Shown here: positions 46,576 to 55,432 of the stretch, in pieces
Position numbering within the stretch: position 1 is the first letter of the stretch
How the letters are laid out: each line of letters starts with the position of its first letter
DNA from: Massilia sp. 9I
Lineage (GTDB): Bacteria; Pseudomonadota; Gammaproteobacteria; Burkholderiales; Burkholderiaceae_D
NCBI RefSeq assembly: GCF_902506415.1
Contig: NZ_LR733275.1
Span: 4,063,856 to 4,127,855, forward strand
Direction of reading: 5' to 3'
DNA length: 64,000 nucleotides
Translations under genes and position numbers: made by a program
The notes under the pieces: generated by a model
The model's input: the letters and a program-made list of their open reading frames with translations, nothing else
The model's database searches: none
What the model was told of the DNA's origin: nothing

Positions 46576-47130
46576 ATGCTGAACAACCGCCAACGGCTGA
46601 TCGTCAAGACCGCTGTACTTACGCTCGTGGCAGCGGGCGTCACCGCAGGCGCGGCGGGTCTCGCCGTGCTGTTCGGCGGCTGGTACAACATCGGCGCCAC
46701 CGCCCAGCATTTCCCTCCCGTGTACCGCGTGCTGGAAGCGGGGATGAAGTACTCGGTGCGCAACCACGCCGAGGATGTCAAGGTGCCGCCGCTCGGGGGC
46801 GAGCAGCAGCTGCGGCTCGGCGCCCAGGTCTATCGCGACAAGTGTGCGCAGTGCCACGGCGGTCCAGGGTTTGCGCAGTCCACCATCGGCATGAGCATGC
46901 AGCCGATTCCCGGCCCGCTAGTGGACGCGACCCAGCGCTGGAAGACGCGCGAGCTGTATTGGGTGACGAAGAACGGTATCAAGATGAGCGGCATGCCGGC
47001 CTGGGAATACCACCTGCGCGAAGACGAGATCTGGGCGGTGGTCGCCTTCGTCACGGTGCTGCCCACCATGACTGCGCAGGACTACCGCGCATGGACGGCG
47101 CAGAACGCTCCTCAGGGAGCGGCGCCTTGA
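46576..47130 (+). CDS. membrane-anchored c-type cytochrome
   Basis: A 184-residue cytochrome with one N-terminal membrane anchor (TAVLTLVAAGVTAGAAGLAV, ~12-33). The haem site is CAQCH (90-94) in YRDKCAQCHGGPG, and an axial Met occurs in IKMSGMPAW. It belongs to the mono-haem cytochrome_CBB3-type fold. Divergent from the oxidase operon and coupled by a four-base overlap (TTGA) with the next cytochrome gene. Probable electron donor to the accessory oxidase; the true partner is unproven. Confidence 0.85.
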   Translation: MLNNRQRLIVKTAVLTLVAAGVTAGAAGLAVLFGGWYNIGATAQHFPPVYRVLEAGMKYSVRNHAEDVKVPPLGGEQQLRLGAQVYRDKCAQCHGGPGFAQSTIGMSMQPIPGPLVDATQRWKTRELYWVTKNGIKMSGMPAWEYHLREDEIWAVVAFVTVLPTMTAQDYRAWTAQNAPQGAAP

Positions 47131-47480
47131 AGACGCTGCCGATGCTGCTGCTGGCCCTGGCCCTGGCCGGCTGCACGCCCAAGCGCCCGCCCGCCGGCGT
47201 GCAGGGCGACCCGGAACGCGGCAAGATCGCCGTCAGCCAGTACGCCTGCCAGTCCTGCCACCTGATCCCCGGCGTGCCGGGCTCGAAAGTTTACGTTGGC
47301 CGTCCCTTGTCCGATATGGCGCGGCGCAAGGTGCTGGCCGGCGCGCTTCCGAACGACCAGGCCAGCCTGGTGCGCTGGATCCGCGATCCGCAGTCGGTCG
47401 ACCCGCATACCGCGATGCCGGACATGGGCGTGAGCGAACGCGATGCGCTGGACATCAGCGCCTATCTGCTCACGCAATAA
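47127..47480 (+). CDS. c-type cytochrome lipoprotein
   Basis: A 117-residue lipoprotein (MKTLPMLLLALALAGC, lipid on Cys16) with haem motif CQSCH (41-45) and axial Met in HTAMPDMGVS. A TTG start at 47127 overlaps the preceding stop codon and has GGGAG seven bases upstream; ATG 47142 would give a very short signal. It closely resembles the cytochrome on the other side of the divergent promoter (QYxCxxCHxIPGVxG in both), so the two are probably paralogues. Part of the oxidase cluster. Confidence 0.82.
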   Translation: MKTLPMLLLALALAGCTPKRPPAGVQGDPERGKIAVSQYACQSCHLIPGVPGSKVYVGRPLSDMARRKVLAGALPNDQASLVRWIRDPQSVDPHTAMPDMGVSERDALDISAYLLTQ

Positions 47481-47546
47481 GCGCGCCTTTGGTATCATCG
47501 CCCGCTTGGCCCTGCGGGGCATGTTCTACACATGGGGAAGACAAGA

Positions 47547-48395
47547 ATGAGATTGGTGCGCTATGGCCGCCCGGGCAAGGAAAAGCCGGGCCTGTTCGAC
47601 GAAGAGGGCCGCCTGCGCGACCTGTCCGGGATCATCGACGACATCGACGCGTCCCAGCTGGGCGACAAGGCGCTGCGCAAGCTGGCGAAGCTCGACTGGA
47701 AGACGCTGCCGCAGGTACGCGGCAATCCGCGCCTGGGCGTGCCGGTCAAGGGGGTCGGCAAGTTCATCGGCATCGGCATGAACTACGCCGACCACGCCGC
47801 CGAGACGGGCGCCGCGGTGCCGAAGGAGCCGATCTTCTTCACCAAGGCGATCAGCTGCCTGTCCGGTCCCGACGATCCGGTCCAGCTGCCGAAGGGCTCG
47901 AAGAAGACCGACTGGGAAGTGGAACTCGGCGTGATCATCGGCGCCCGCGCCCAGTACGTGACGGAAGAAGAAGCGCTCAAGTACGTGGCCGGTTACACGG
48001 TGGTCAACGACGTGTCCGAGCGCGCCTTCCAGTTCGAGATGGGCTCGCAGTGGGACAAGGGCAAGGGCTGCGACACCTTCGGCCCGGTCGGACCCTTCCT
48101 GGTAACGCGCGACGAGGTCTATGACGTGCAGGACCTCGACCTCTACCTGGAACTGAACGGCAAGCGCATGCAGACCGGGAACACCTCGAACATGATCTTC
48201 ACGGTGGCGCAGATCGTCAGCTACGTATCGCGCTTCATGACCCTGGAGCCGGGCGACATCATCACCACCGGCACCCCGCCGGGTGTCGGCATGGGCCGCT
48301 CGCCGCAGCGCTTCCTGAAGAAAGGCGACAAGCTGCGCCTGGGGATCGCGGGCCTGGGCGAGCAGCAGCAGGACGTGGTGGCGTTTCCGAAGTAA
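47547..48395 (+). CDS. fumarylacetoacetate hydrolase-family protein
   Basis: A 282-residue FAH-fold enzyme, beginning MRLVRYGRPGKEKPG, with the metal-binding core GIGMNYADHAAETG, WEVELGVIIGARAQYV and the conserved TGTPPGVGMGRSP (catalytic loop). The family covers fumarylpyruvate hydrolases, 2-keto-3-deoxyarabonate dehydratases, ureidoglycolate lyases and acylpyruvases; the short form here resembles those acting on 2,4-diketo or ureidoglycolate substrates. The start at 47547 is favoured by GGGGAAG before the ATG. Lone gene. Confidence 0.85.
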   Translation: MRLVRYGRPGKEKPGLFDEEGRLRDLSGIIDDIDASQLGDKALRKLAKLDWKTLPQVRGNPRLGVPVKGVGKFIGIGMNYADHAAETGAAVPKEPIFFTKAISCLSGPDDPVQLPKGSKKTDWEVELGVIIGARAQYVTEEEALKYVAGYTVVNDVSERAFQFEMGSQWDKGKGCDTFGPVGPFLVTRDEVYDVQDLDLYLELNGKRMQTGNTSNMIFTVAQIVSYVSRFMTLEPGDIITTGTPPGVGMGRSPQRFLKKGDKLRLGIAGLGEQQQDVVAFPK

Positions 48396-48399
48396 AGTC

Positions 48400-48954
48400 T
48401 TAATCCGGCAGGGGCCCCACCCCTGAGCCGGGTACCGCCGTCCTGGCCGTGTTCATCACCATGGCCAGGAAGGTGTAGTAGCCATTCAATCCCATCAGGT
48501 CGACCACGCCCTGTTCGCCGAACAGGGCCAGCGCGTCCGCGTACACCCGGTCCGACACCGACTTCCGCTCGTGCAGCTCGATGCAGAAGTCGTGCACCAC
48601 GGCTTCGTCCACCAGCATGCCCTCCGGCCGGCGGCGCTCGGCGATCGCCTCGACCACCGCGGGCGGGATCCCCACCTGGGCGGCGATCGGCGCGTGGATC
48701 GCCCATTCCACCTGCTGGTTCCACTGGCGCGCCGTGACCAGGATCGCCAGCTCCGACAGCCGCACCCCGATCGCACTGCGATAGCGCAGGTATTCGCCCA
48801 TGCGCTGGGCGTACTCCATCAGTTCCGGGCTGCGCAGCAACGGCACGAAAGGCCCGTAGACCGCCCCGCGCGGGCCGTCGATGATGGCCTGCGCCGCGGC
48901 GCGCTGGGCCGGGGTCATATCCTCGAGCGCGATCGGTCCGAGTCGGTCGGTCAT
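48400..48954 (-). CDS. carboxymuconolactone decarboxylase-family protein
   Basis: A 184-residue AhpD/CMD-like helical protein (SELAILVTARQWNQQVEWAI then HAPIAAQVGIPPAVVEAI). The redox CxxC of AhpD is missing, so peroxidase activity is unlikely, and its role is unknown. The start at 48954 is the first Met after a TTG-only extension. It converges with the FAH-family gene (stop codons four bases apart) and is divergent from the aminotransferase gene. Confidence 0.8.
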   Translation of the reverse strand: MTDRLGPIALEDMTPAQRAAAQAIIDGPRGAVYGPFVPLLRSPELMEYAQRMGEYLRYRSAIGVRLSELAILVTARQWNQQVEWAIHAPIAAQVGIPPAVVEAIAERRRPEGMLVDEAVVHDFCIELHERKSVSDRVYADALALFGEQGVVDLMGLNGYYTFLAMVMNTARTAVPGSGVGPLPD

Positions 48955-49079
48955 GGCAGGGAAGCGCAAGCAACAATTGTTGTAATTGGAAAATAATTGC
49001 ACAGCGTCCGTCAAAAATCAAAAGAACCGGCGCGCCGCACGCTTATTGTCAAAGCCTTCTACTTCCCGAGGGAGTCGCA

Positions 49080-50405
49080 ATGAGCCATATCCTCCACCGC
49101 AACCTGCGCCAGGTACCGCCGACCGCGGTGTCGGGCGACGGCATCCGCATGCGCGACAAGGCCGGCCGCGTCTACATCGACGCCAGCGGCGGGGCGGCCG
49201 TGTCCTCGCTGGGCCATGGCCACCCGGACGTGATCGCCGCCATGCACCGCCAGATCGACCGCTGCGCCTATGCCCACACCGCCTTCTTCACCACCGACGC
49301 GGCCGAGGAGCTGGCGGACCGCCTGATCGCGGGCGCGCCGCAGGACATCGGCGGTGTCTACCTGGTCTCGGGCGGCTCGGAAGCGATGGAGACGGCGCTC
49401 AAGCTGGCGCGCCAGTACTGGGTCGAGGCGGGCGAGCCGCAGCGGCGCCTGTTCATGGCGCGCCGCCAGAGCTACCACGGCAACACCCTGGGCGCGCTGG
49501 CGGTGGGCGGCAACGAGTGGCGCCGCAAGGCCTTCGCGCCGCTGCTGATGGACACCGTGCGGGTGAACGCCTGTTACGAATACCGCGGCCGCGCCGCCCA
49601 CCAGAGCGTGGACGACTATACCGCCGGCCTGCTCGACGAGGTGGAAACCCGCATCCTGGAAGCCGGGCCGGAGAACATCATCGCTTTTGTCGCCGAACCG
49701 GTGGTGGGCGCGACCGGCGGCGCGATCCCGCCCACGCCCGGCTACTTCCAGGGCGTGCGCGACATCTGCGACCGCTACCGCATCCTGCTCATCGCCGACG
49801 AAGTGATGTGCGGGATGGGCCGCACCGGCAGCATGTATGCGATCGAGCAGGACGGCGTGGCGCCCGACATCATCGCCATCGCCAAGGGCCTGGGCGCGGG
49901 CTACCAGCCGATCGGCGCGGTGCTGGCGCACCAGACCATCATCGACTGCCTGCGCAGCGGCAGCGGCGTGTTCCAGCACGGGCATACCTACATCGGCCAC
50001 CCGGTGGCGGCGGCTGCCGCGCTGGAAGTACAGAAGGTGATCGAGCGCGACGACCTGCTCGGCCGGGTGCGCAGCCGCGGCGCCACCTTGCGGCGCATGC
50101 TGGGGGACGTCTTCGGGACCCACGACCACGTGGGCGACATCCGCGGCCGCGGGCTGTTCCTGGCGCTGGAATTCGTGCAGGACCGCGCCACCAAGACGCC
50201 GTTCCCGCCGGAGCGCAAGCTGCACGCGGCGATCAAGGCCAAGGCGATGGAAAACGGGCTGATGGTGTACCCGATGGGCGGGACCATCGACGGGCAGGTC
50301 GGCGACCACGTGCTGCTGGCGCCGCCCTTCATCGCGACGGCGGCGGATCTGTCGGAGATCGTGACGCGCCTCGCCGATGCGGTGGAGGCGGCGTTGAAGC
50401 AGTAA
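49080..50405 (+). CDS. class III (omega-type) PLP aminotransferase
   Basis: A 441-residue aminotransferase. The PLP lysine is Lys269 in IIAIAKGLGAGYQPIGAV, the PLP-nitrogen Asp is Asp240 in LLIADEVMCGMGRTG, and SGGSEAMETALKLARQYW is the phosphate pocket. It belongs to the group that uses beta-alanine, putrescine-type or other omega-amines with pyruvate; the amine donor cannot be fixed. A purine-rich GAGGGAGTCGCA precedes the ATG. It is alone, convergent with the esterase gene. Confidence 0.9.
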   Translation: MSHILHRNLRQVPPTAVSGDGIRMRDKAGRVYIDASGGAAVSSLGHGHPDVIAAMHRQIDRCAYAHTAFFTTDAAEELADRLIAGAPQDIGGVYLVSGGSEAMETALKLARQYWVEAGEPQRRLFMARRQSYHGNTLGALAVGGNEWRRKAFAPLLMDTVRVNACYEYRGRAAHQSVDDYTAGLLDEVETRILEAGPENIIAFVAEPVVGATGGAIPPTPGYFQGVRDICDRYRILLIADEVMCGMGRTGSMYAIEQDGVAPDIIAIAKGLGAGYQPIGAVLAHQTIIDCLRSGSGVFQHGHTYIGHPVAAAAALEVQKVIERDDLLGRVRSRGATLRRMLGDVFGTHDHVGDIRGRGLFLALEFVQDRATKTPFPPERKLHAAIKAKAMENGLMVYPMGGTIDGQVGDHVLLAPPFIATAADLSEIVTRLADAVEAALKQ

Positions 50406-50414
50406 GGAGGCGGG

Positions 50415-51083
50415 TCAGGCCAGGACCTTGCGGATCCACTTCGAGATGTCCTGCACTTCTTCCAGGCACAACGAGTGCTGCATCGTGTACTGGTGCCACT
50501 CGACCTGGTAGCCCAGCTCCTGGAGCACCTGCGCCGACTGCTGCGCGCGGATGAAGGGCACCACGTTGTCGTGGGTGCCGTGGGCCATGAAGATCGGGGT
50601 GGACAGGCTTTCTTCGCTGCGTTCCTGGCCCACCACGGTGGCCAGCGGCAGGTAGCCCGACAGGCACAGCATGCCCGCCAGCTTTTCCGGATGGCGCATG
50701 CCGGTCTGCAGCGTCATCGCGCAGCCCTGCGAGAAGCCGGCCAGGATGATGCGCGAAGCCGGGATGCCGCGCGCCTTTTCGCGGGCGATCAGGGCTTCCA
50801 CGTCGCGCTGCGAGGCGCGCAGGCCGCCTTCGTCCTCGCGGCGGGTCAGCTCGGCGCCGGTGATGTCGTACCAGGCGCGCATCACGTAGCCGCCGTTGAT
50901 CGTCACCGGCATCGTCTTCGCATGCGGGAACACGAAGCGGATGCCGGGCAGGCCGGACAAGTCCAGTTCGTTCACGAGCGGGACGAAGTCGTTGCCGTCG
51001 GCGCCCAGTCCGTGCAGCCAGATGACGGCCACTTCCGGATTCGGTTTGGTTTCGATCTCGATGTTTTCCAGCAGCTGGGTCAT
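50415..51083 (-). CDS. carboxylesterase/phospholipase (COG0400 type)
   Basis: A 222-residue alpha/beta hydrolase of the acyl-protein thioesterase/carboxylesterase group. Nucleophile Ser118 is in GFSQGCAMTLQ, the oxyanion segment is WLHGLGADGNDF, and the catalytic Asp (MAHGTHDNVVPF) and His (HQYTMQHSL) are visible, so it is probably active. The substrate may be short-chain esters or acylated proteins. It lies 11 bases downstream of mogA and could be cotranscribed with darP and mogA. Confidence 0.9.
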   Translation of the reverse strand: MTQLLENIEIETKPNPEVAVIWLHGLGADGNDFVPLVNELDLSGLPGIRFVFPHAKTMPVTINGGYVMRAWYDITGAELTRREDEGGLRASQRDVEALIAREKARGIPASRIILAGFSQGCAMTLQTGMRHPEKLAGMLCLSGYLPLATVVGQERSEESLSTPIFMAHGTHDNVVPFIRAQQSAQVLQELGYQVEWHQYTMQHSLCLEEVQDISKWIRKVLA

Positions 51084-51094
51084 GCAGTTTTCCT

Positions 51095-51715
51095 TTATGC
51101 GGCGGGAGGACGCAGCGCCGACTTCGGGCGGAAGGTCTTGCTCACCGCGGGGTTGGTTTCCATATACGGGCCGCCGATCAGGTCGATGCAGTAGGGGACC
51201 GCGGCGAAGATGCCGCCCACCACCACAGTGCCCGCATCGTCCTTCAGGCCTTCCAGCGTTTCCTTGATCGACTTCGGCTGGCCCGGCAGATTCATGATCA
51301 GGGCCGCGTGGTCTTGCGTCTCGCGGATCACCGCCGTCTGGCGCGACAGAATCGCGGTCGGCACGAAGCGCAGGCTGATCTGGCGCATCTGCTCGCCGAA
51401 GCCGGGCATTTCCTTGCTTGCCACGGCCAGCGTCGCCTCGGGCGTCACGTCGCGCCGCGCAGGGCCAGTGCCGCCGGTCGTCAAGACCAGGTGGCAGCGC
51501 ACATTGTCGACCAGGTCGATGAGGGTGCGTTCGATCTCGGCGCGCTCGTCGGGGATCAAACGGGTCTCGACCCGGAACGGCGTGGTGATGGCTTGCGCCA
51601 GCCAGTCGTTCAGGGCCGGAATGCCCTTGTCCTCGTAGACCCCGCCGCTGGCGCGGTCCGAGACCGACACCAGGCCGATGATCAATTCCTGATCACTCGT
51701 CGTCGGACTCGTCAT
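51095..51715 (-). CDS. mogA: molybdopterin adenylyltransferase
   Basis: A 206-residue enzyme of the MoaB/Mog family that adenylylates molybdopterin before molybdate insertion. The conserved TTGGTGPARRDVTPEATLAV (nucleotide loop) and LPGQPKSIKETLEGL are present, as is the start segment LIIGLVSVSDRASGGVYEDK. Its start overlaps the darP 3' end by 23 bases in another frame. No other molybdenum-cofactor genes lie in the window. Confidence 0.92.
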   Translation of the reverse strand: MTSPTTSDQELIIGLVSVSDRASGGVYEDKGIPALNDWLAQAITTPFRVETRLIPDERAEIERTLIDLVDNVRCHLVLTTGGTGPARRDVTPEATLAVASKEMPGFGEQMRQISLRFVPTAILSRQTAVIRETQDHAALIMNLPGQPKSIKETLEGLKDDAGTVVVGGIFAAVPYCIDLIGGPYMETNPAVSKTFRPKSALRPPAA

Positions 51716-52295
51716 CGCCCGTTTCTTCCTCGTCGTCGCCTGCCGACTGCTTCGGTTTCTTGCCCAGATCCTTTAGGATCTGGAAGATCTCGCGGTAGGC
51801 CTTCGGCGGCTTGTTCTCCGCCTGTTCCTTGCGCGCGTTGCGGATCAGGGTGCGCAGGTGCTGCACGTCCAGTTCCGGGTTCTCTTCCAGCAGCTGGGTC
51901 AGGGCCTTGTCGTCCGCCAGCAGCTTTTCGCGGCGGCGCTCGAGGGCGTGCAGCGCGGCGGTCTCGGCCTTCGAGGCGCCTTTCCAGCTGTCGATGGTGC
52001 GCTTGATGACGTCGACTTCCGCCTCGTCCAGCGTGCGCATCTTCTTGCCCACGAACTGCAGCGCGCGGCGGCGGCCTTCGTGGTTGGTAATGCTCTGGCA
52101 GGTGAGGATGGCTTCCTTCACGTCTTCCGGCATCTCGACGCGCTTGACGCGGTCGCGCGGCGCCTCGACCAGCTGTTCGCCGAGCTTTTGCAGCTCGTTC
52201 GACTGGCGCTTGGCTTCGGACTTGGAGGGACGTTCGTATTCTTGTTCGAACTCGTTGGACTGGAAGCCCACGGAGCCGCGGTTTGGATTAGGCAT
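51693..52295 (-). CDS. darP: ribosome biogenesis factor DarP (YjgA, DUF615)
   Basis: A 200-residue, highly charged protein that associates with the large ribosomal subunit late in assembly. The motif FVGKKMRTLDEAEVDVIKRT, the helical ERRREKLLADDKALTQLLEE region and the PKAYREIFQILKDL segment are typical. The acidic C-terminus (ETGDDESDDE) is long. Divergent from pmbA, as in many proteobacteria, where the two are kept next to each other. Overlaps mogA. Confidence 0.93.
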   Translation of the reverse strand: MPNPNRGSVGFQSNEFEQEYERPSKSEAKRQSNELQKLGEQLVEAPRDRVKRVEMPEDVKEAILTCQSITNHEGRRRALQFVGKKMRTLDEAEVDVIKRTIDSWKGASKAETAALHALERRREKLLADDKALTQLLEENPELDVQHLRTLIRNARKEQAENKPPKAYREIFQILKDLGKKPKQSAGDDEEETGDDESDDE

Positions 52296-52412
52296 GATAT
52301 CTGGAATGACTCGGATTGATCCCGCAGTGTTCCTATTGCGCGAGGCCGGTCAGTGAAAATAGTAAACGGCTGCTATGATAACTGTTTTAGGGCTCGCTAC
52401 GAAAAACACGAC

Positions 52413-53765
52413 ATGAACGACTCCGCTTTTACCCATACCCAGGACCAGCTGAAACAGCTCGCCCGCGACGTATTGGCGTTCGCGAAAGAGCAGGGCGCCA
52501 CCGATGCATCGGTCGAAATCAGCGAAGGCAGCGGCCTGTCGGTTTCCGTGCGTAAAGGCAAGATCGAGACCATCGAGCAGAACAAGGACAAGGGCATCGG
52601 CGTCACGGTCTACTATGGCCAGCGGCGCGGCAATGCCAATACCTCCGACTTCTCCACCAAGTCCCTGAAGGACACCGTGGAAGCGGCCTGGAACATCGCC
52701 CGCTTCACCGCCGAAGACAACTGCGCCGGCCTGCCCGACGCCGAGCTGCTGGAAATGAACCCGCGCGACCTGCGCCTGTTCTACCCCTGGCAGATCAGCA
52801 CCGAGGAAGCGGTCGAACTCGCCCAGCGCTGCGAAAACGCGGCCTTCGAAGTCGACCCGCGCATCAGCAACAGCGAGGGTTCCAGCGTCTACGTGCAGCA
52901 GTCGCACTTCGTCGGCGCCAACTCGCGCGGCTTCATTGGCGGCTACCCGTTCTCGCGCCACACCATCTCGGTGGCGCCGATCGCCGGCAAGGGCAACAAG
53001 ATGCAGCGCGACGACTGGTACACCTCGGCGCGCGACCCGAAAAAGCTGGGTAAACCGGAAGCCGTGGGCCGCTACGCCGCCGAGCGCGCGCTGGCGCGCC
53101 TGAATGCACGCAAGCTCGACACCCGCACCTGCCCGGTGCTGTTCGAGGCCCCGCTGGCCGCCGGCCTGCTCGGCGCGTTTGTCCAGGCCGTATCGGGCGG
53201 CGCGCTGTACCGCAAGTCGAGCTTCCTGCTCGACACCCTCGGCAAGCAGGTCTTCCCCGAGCACATCAACATCGTCGAAGACCCGCACCTGGTCGGCGCG
53301 GTCGGCTCGGCGCCTTTCGACGAGGAAGGCGTGCGCACCACCCGCCGCAAGGTGGTCGACAATGGCGTGCTACAGGGTTACTTTCTGTCCTCGTACTCGG
53401 CGCGCAAGCTGGGCATGCAGACCACGGGCAACGCGGGCGGTTCGCACAACCTCGACATCGTCTCGACGCAAACGAAGCGCGCCGACGACTTCGAAGGCAT
53501 GCTGCGCAAGATGGGCACGGGCCTGCTGGTCACGGAACTGATGGGCCAGGGCGTGAACTACGTCACCGGCGACTACTCGCGCGGCGCCTCCGGCTACTGG
53601 GTCGAGAACGGCGTGATCCAGTACCCGGTGGAAGAAATCACCATCGCCGGCAACATGCGCGAGATGTTCACCCAAATCGTGGCAATCGGCAACGATGTGC
53701 TTGCTCGTGGCAACAAATCGACCGGCTCGATCCTGATCGAGAAAATGGTCATCGCCGGTAGTTGA
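52413..53765 (+). CDS. pmbA: metalloprotease PmbA (TldE)
   Basis: A 450-residue member of the TldD/PmbA family. It is the subunit without the HExxxH zinc site, which its partner TldD supplies; together they degrade or mature small peptides such as microcins and CcdA. Recognisable are SVEISEGSGLSVSVRKGKIE, GSHNLDIVSTQTKRADDF and GVNYVTGDYSRGASGYWVEN. The start at 52413 is preferred to a GTG at 52353 because of the family length. Divergent from darP. tldD is not in the window. Confidence 0.95.
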   Translation: MNDSAFTHTQDQLKQLARDVLAFAKEQGATDASVEISEGSGLSVSVRKGKIETIEQNKDKGIGVTVYYGQRRGNANTSDFSTKSLKDTVEAAWNIARFTAEDNCAGLPDAELLEMNPRDLRLFYPWQISTEEAVELAQRCENAAFEVDPRISNSEGSSVYVQQSHFVGANSRGFIGGYPFSRHTISVAPIAGKGNKMQRDDWYTSARDPKKLGKPEAVGRYAAERALARLNARKLDTRTCPVLFEAPLAAGLLGAFVQAVSGGALYRKSSFLLDTLGKQVFPEHINIVEDPHLVGAVGSAPFDEEGVRTTRRKVVDNGVLQGYFLSSYSARKLGMQTTGNAGGSHNLDIVSTQTKRADDFEGMLRKMGTGLLVTELMGQGVNYVTGDYSRGASGYWVENGVIQYPVEEITIAGNMREMFTQIVAIGNDVLARGNKSTGSILIEKMVIAGS

Positions 53766-53779
53766 AAGGGGAGTAAAGC

Positions 53780-54019
53780 ATGAGCAAATTCATTCGCATC
53801 GACAAGGAAAACAGTCAGAAGAGCGTCCTGCTCAACCTCGACCTCGTCGCCACCGTCGAAGTGTCGCAGCCGTCTGACCTGCTCAGTTCGGGCAGCGAAA
53901 CCCGCAAGGCCTACGCCACCTTCCTGGCCGCGGACAAGACCACCATCGCCACTCTGCATTTCGATTCGCTCGACGACGCCGGCAGCTGGGTTACCAAGCA
54001 CCTGGGCGTCGAACTCTAA
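53780..54019 (+). CDS. hypothetical small protein downstream of pmbA
   Basis: A 79-residue protein that I do not recognise. GGGGAG stands upstream of the ATG, and the frame lies 14 bases after pmbA. Short beta-strand-like segments (KSVLLNLDLVATVEVSQ; TTIATLHFDSLDDAGSWVTK) suggest a compact alpha/beta fold, with no signal peptide or membrane helix and no cysteine. It precedes the first DUF4214 gene by 27 bases and could be cotranscribed with it. Confidence 0.6.
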   Translation: MSKFIRIDKENSQKSVLLNLDLVATVEVSQPSDLLSSGSETRKAYATFLAADKTTIATLHFDSLDDAGSWVTKHLGVEL

Positions 54020-54046
54020 ATCTTCGTTTCGACAGACGGAGGCAAC

Positions 54047-55003
54047 ATGGCCAAGCTCGTTTTGTCGCAAGCCTTCGATTTCCGCAGCGTCCAGGACTGG
54101 ACCTGGATGCTGCGCGAAACCAATCCCACCAGCATCTCGATCGCGGACACCAGTCAGCGCCAGACCTTCCAGGGCGACTTCCCGCCCACGACAGGCGGCG
54201 GCCTGAGCGGCACGATCGCCAGCAGTTCCTACTTCCTCAAGGACAGCCTCGTCTACAGCCTCAGCGGCCTCGACCATGCTGCCAGCCTGCTCGCGCCCTA
54301 TGTCGAGCGCAAGGGCGACCTGCGCGGCCTGTATGAACCCTTCCTGGCGGGGGACGACAGCATCGAGGGCAGCGCCGGCGCGGACGGCTTGATGGGCTTT
54401 GCCGGCAACGACCGCATCCGCGGTGGCGCGGGCGACGACTGGATCTCGGGCGGCAGCGGGCGCGACATCGCCCTGTATGCCGGCGCACGCGCGGGTTTCA
54501 GCATCGCACGCACGGCCGACGGCTTCACGGTGATCGATGGCTCCGGTCTCGAGGGCCGGGACAGCCTGACGGGCGTGGAGCGCCTGGTCTTCGCCGACAC
54601 CCACGTCGCGCTCGACGTCGGCGCCGGCGAGACCGGCGGGCGCGCCTACCGCCTGTACGAAGCCGCCTTCAACCGCACGCCGGACGCCGCCGGCGTCGGC
54701 TTCTGGATCGGCCTGCTGGACCGCGGCGTCGCGTTCACGACCGTGGCCCAGGGCTTCCTCGATTCGCGCGAATACCACGAGGCCTACGGCTCGGCCATGA
54801 CCCACCGCGAACTCGTCACGCGCTACTACACCAACATCCTCGACCGCGCACCGGAGCAGGCCGGGCTCGACTTCTGGGTCGGCAGGCTCGATGCCGGCGC
54901 GTCGCGCGCCGATGTGCTGGCCGGGATCAGCGAAAGTGCGGAAAACATCAACGGCACAGCGGCGCTGATCGCCAATGGCTTCTCCCACACTCCCTATGGC
55001 TGA
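54047..55003 (+). CDS. small RTX-like protein with C-terminal DUF4214 domain
   Basis: A 318-residue protein. The N-terminal ~115 residues (AFDFRSVQDWTWMLRETN) have no recognised domain; residues ~115-150 contain degenerate calcium-binding nonapeptide repeats (GFAGNDRIRGGAGDDWISGG), and ~165-318 is a DUF4214 module (RAYRLYEAAFNRTPDAAGVG and YYTNILDRAPEQAGLDFWVG, then ISESAENINGTAALIANG). The C-terminal half is homologous to the ends of the two large proteins on the other strand. There is no signal peptide, as expected for type I secretion substrates. Overlaps the DUF1801 gene by eight bases. Confidence 0.82.
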   Translation: MAKLVLSQAFDFRSVQDWTWMLRETNPTSISIADTSQRQTFQGDFPPTTGGGLSGTIASSSYFLKDSLVYSLSGLDHAASLLAPYVERKGDLRGLYEPFLAGDDSIEGSAGADGLMGFAGNDRIRGGAGDDWISGGSGRDIALYAGARAGFSIARTADGFTVIDGSGLEGRDSLTGVERLVFADTHVALDVGAGETGGRAYRLYEAAFNRTPDAAGVGFWIGLLDRGVAFTTVAQGFLDSREYHEAYGSAMTHRELVTRYYTNILDRAPEQAGLDFWVGRLDAGASRADVLAGISESAENINGTAALIANGFSHTPYG

Positions 55004-55415
55004 GAACAAGACGAAGGCGAACGGCGCCAGCGTGCGCGCCTACCTGGATGCGATTCCGGACGCCGCCCGGCGCCCGGACTGCGAAGCGATCGTCGCGCTG
55101 ATGAACAGGGTGACCGGCGCATCGCCCGTGATGTGGGGCGACAGCATCGTCGGCTTCGACAGCTACCACTACAAGTACGCCAGCGGGCGCGAGGGCGACG
55201 CCCCGCTCACCGGCTTCTCGTCGCGCAAGGGCGACATCAGCATCTACCTGTCCTGCGAGCTGCCGCAGGACGACGCGCTGCTCGGGCGCCTCGGCCGGCA
55301 CAAGATGGGCAAGGCCTGCCTGTACCTGCGCCGCCTGGACGATGTCGACCTGGGCGTGCTGGAGCAGCTGGTGGCGCGGGCGGCGCAGCTTACGCGGGCG
55401 CGCTACGCTGCCTGA
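54996..55415 (+). CDS. DUF1801 domain protein
   Basis: A 139-residue cytoplasmic protein with the DUF1801 pattern: VMWGDSIVGFDSYHYKYASG, GFSSRKGDISIYLSCELP and KMGKACLYLRRLDDVDLGVL. The family (YdhG/YdeI-like) has no firm biochemical role. ATG 54996 overlaps the end of the DUF4214 gene by eight bases; an upstream start (54975) in the same frame is also possible. The stop codon converges on the 1009-residue DUF4214 protein 17 bases away. Confidence 0.85.
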   Translation: MAENKTKANGASVRAYLDAIPDAARRPDCEAIVALMNRVTGASPVMWGDSIVGFDSYHYKYASGREGDAPLTGFSSRKGDISIYLSCELPQDDALLGRLGRHKMGKACLYLRRLDDVDLGVLEQLVARAAQLTRARYAA

Positions 55416-55432
55416 CAGCCCCCAGTCAGTCC

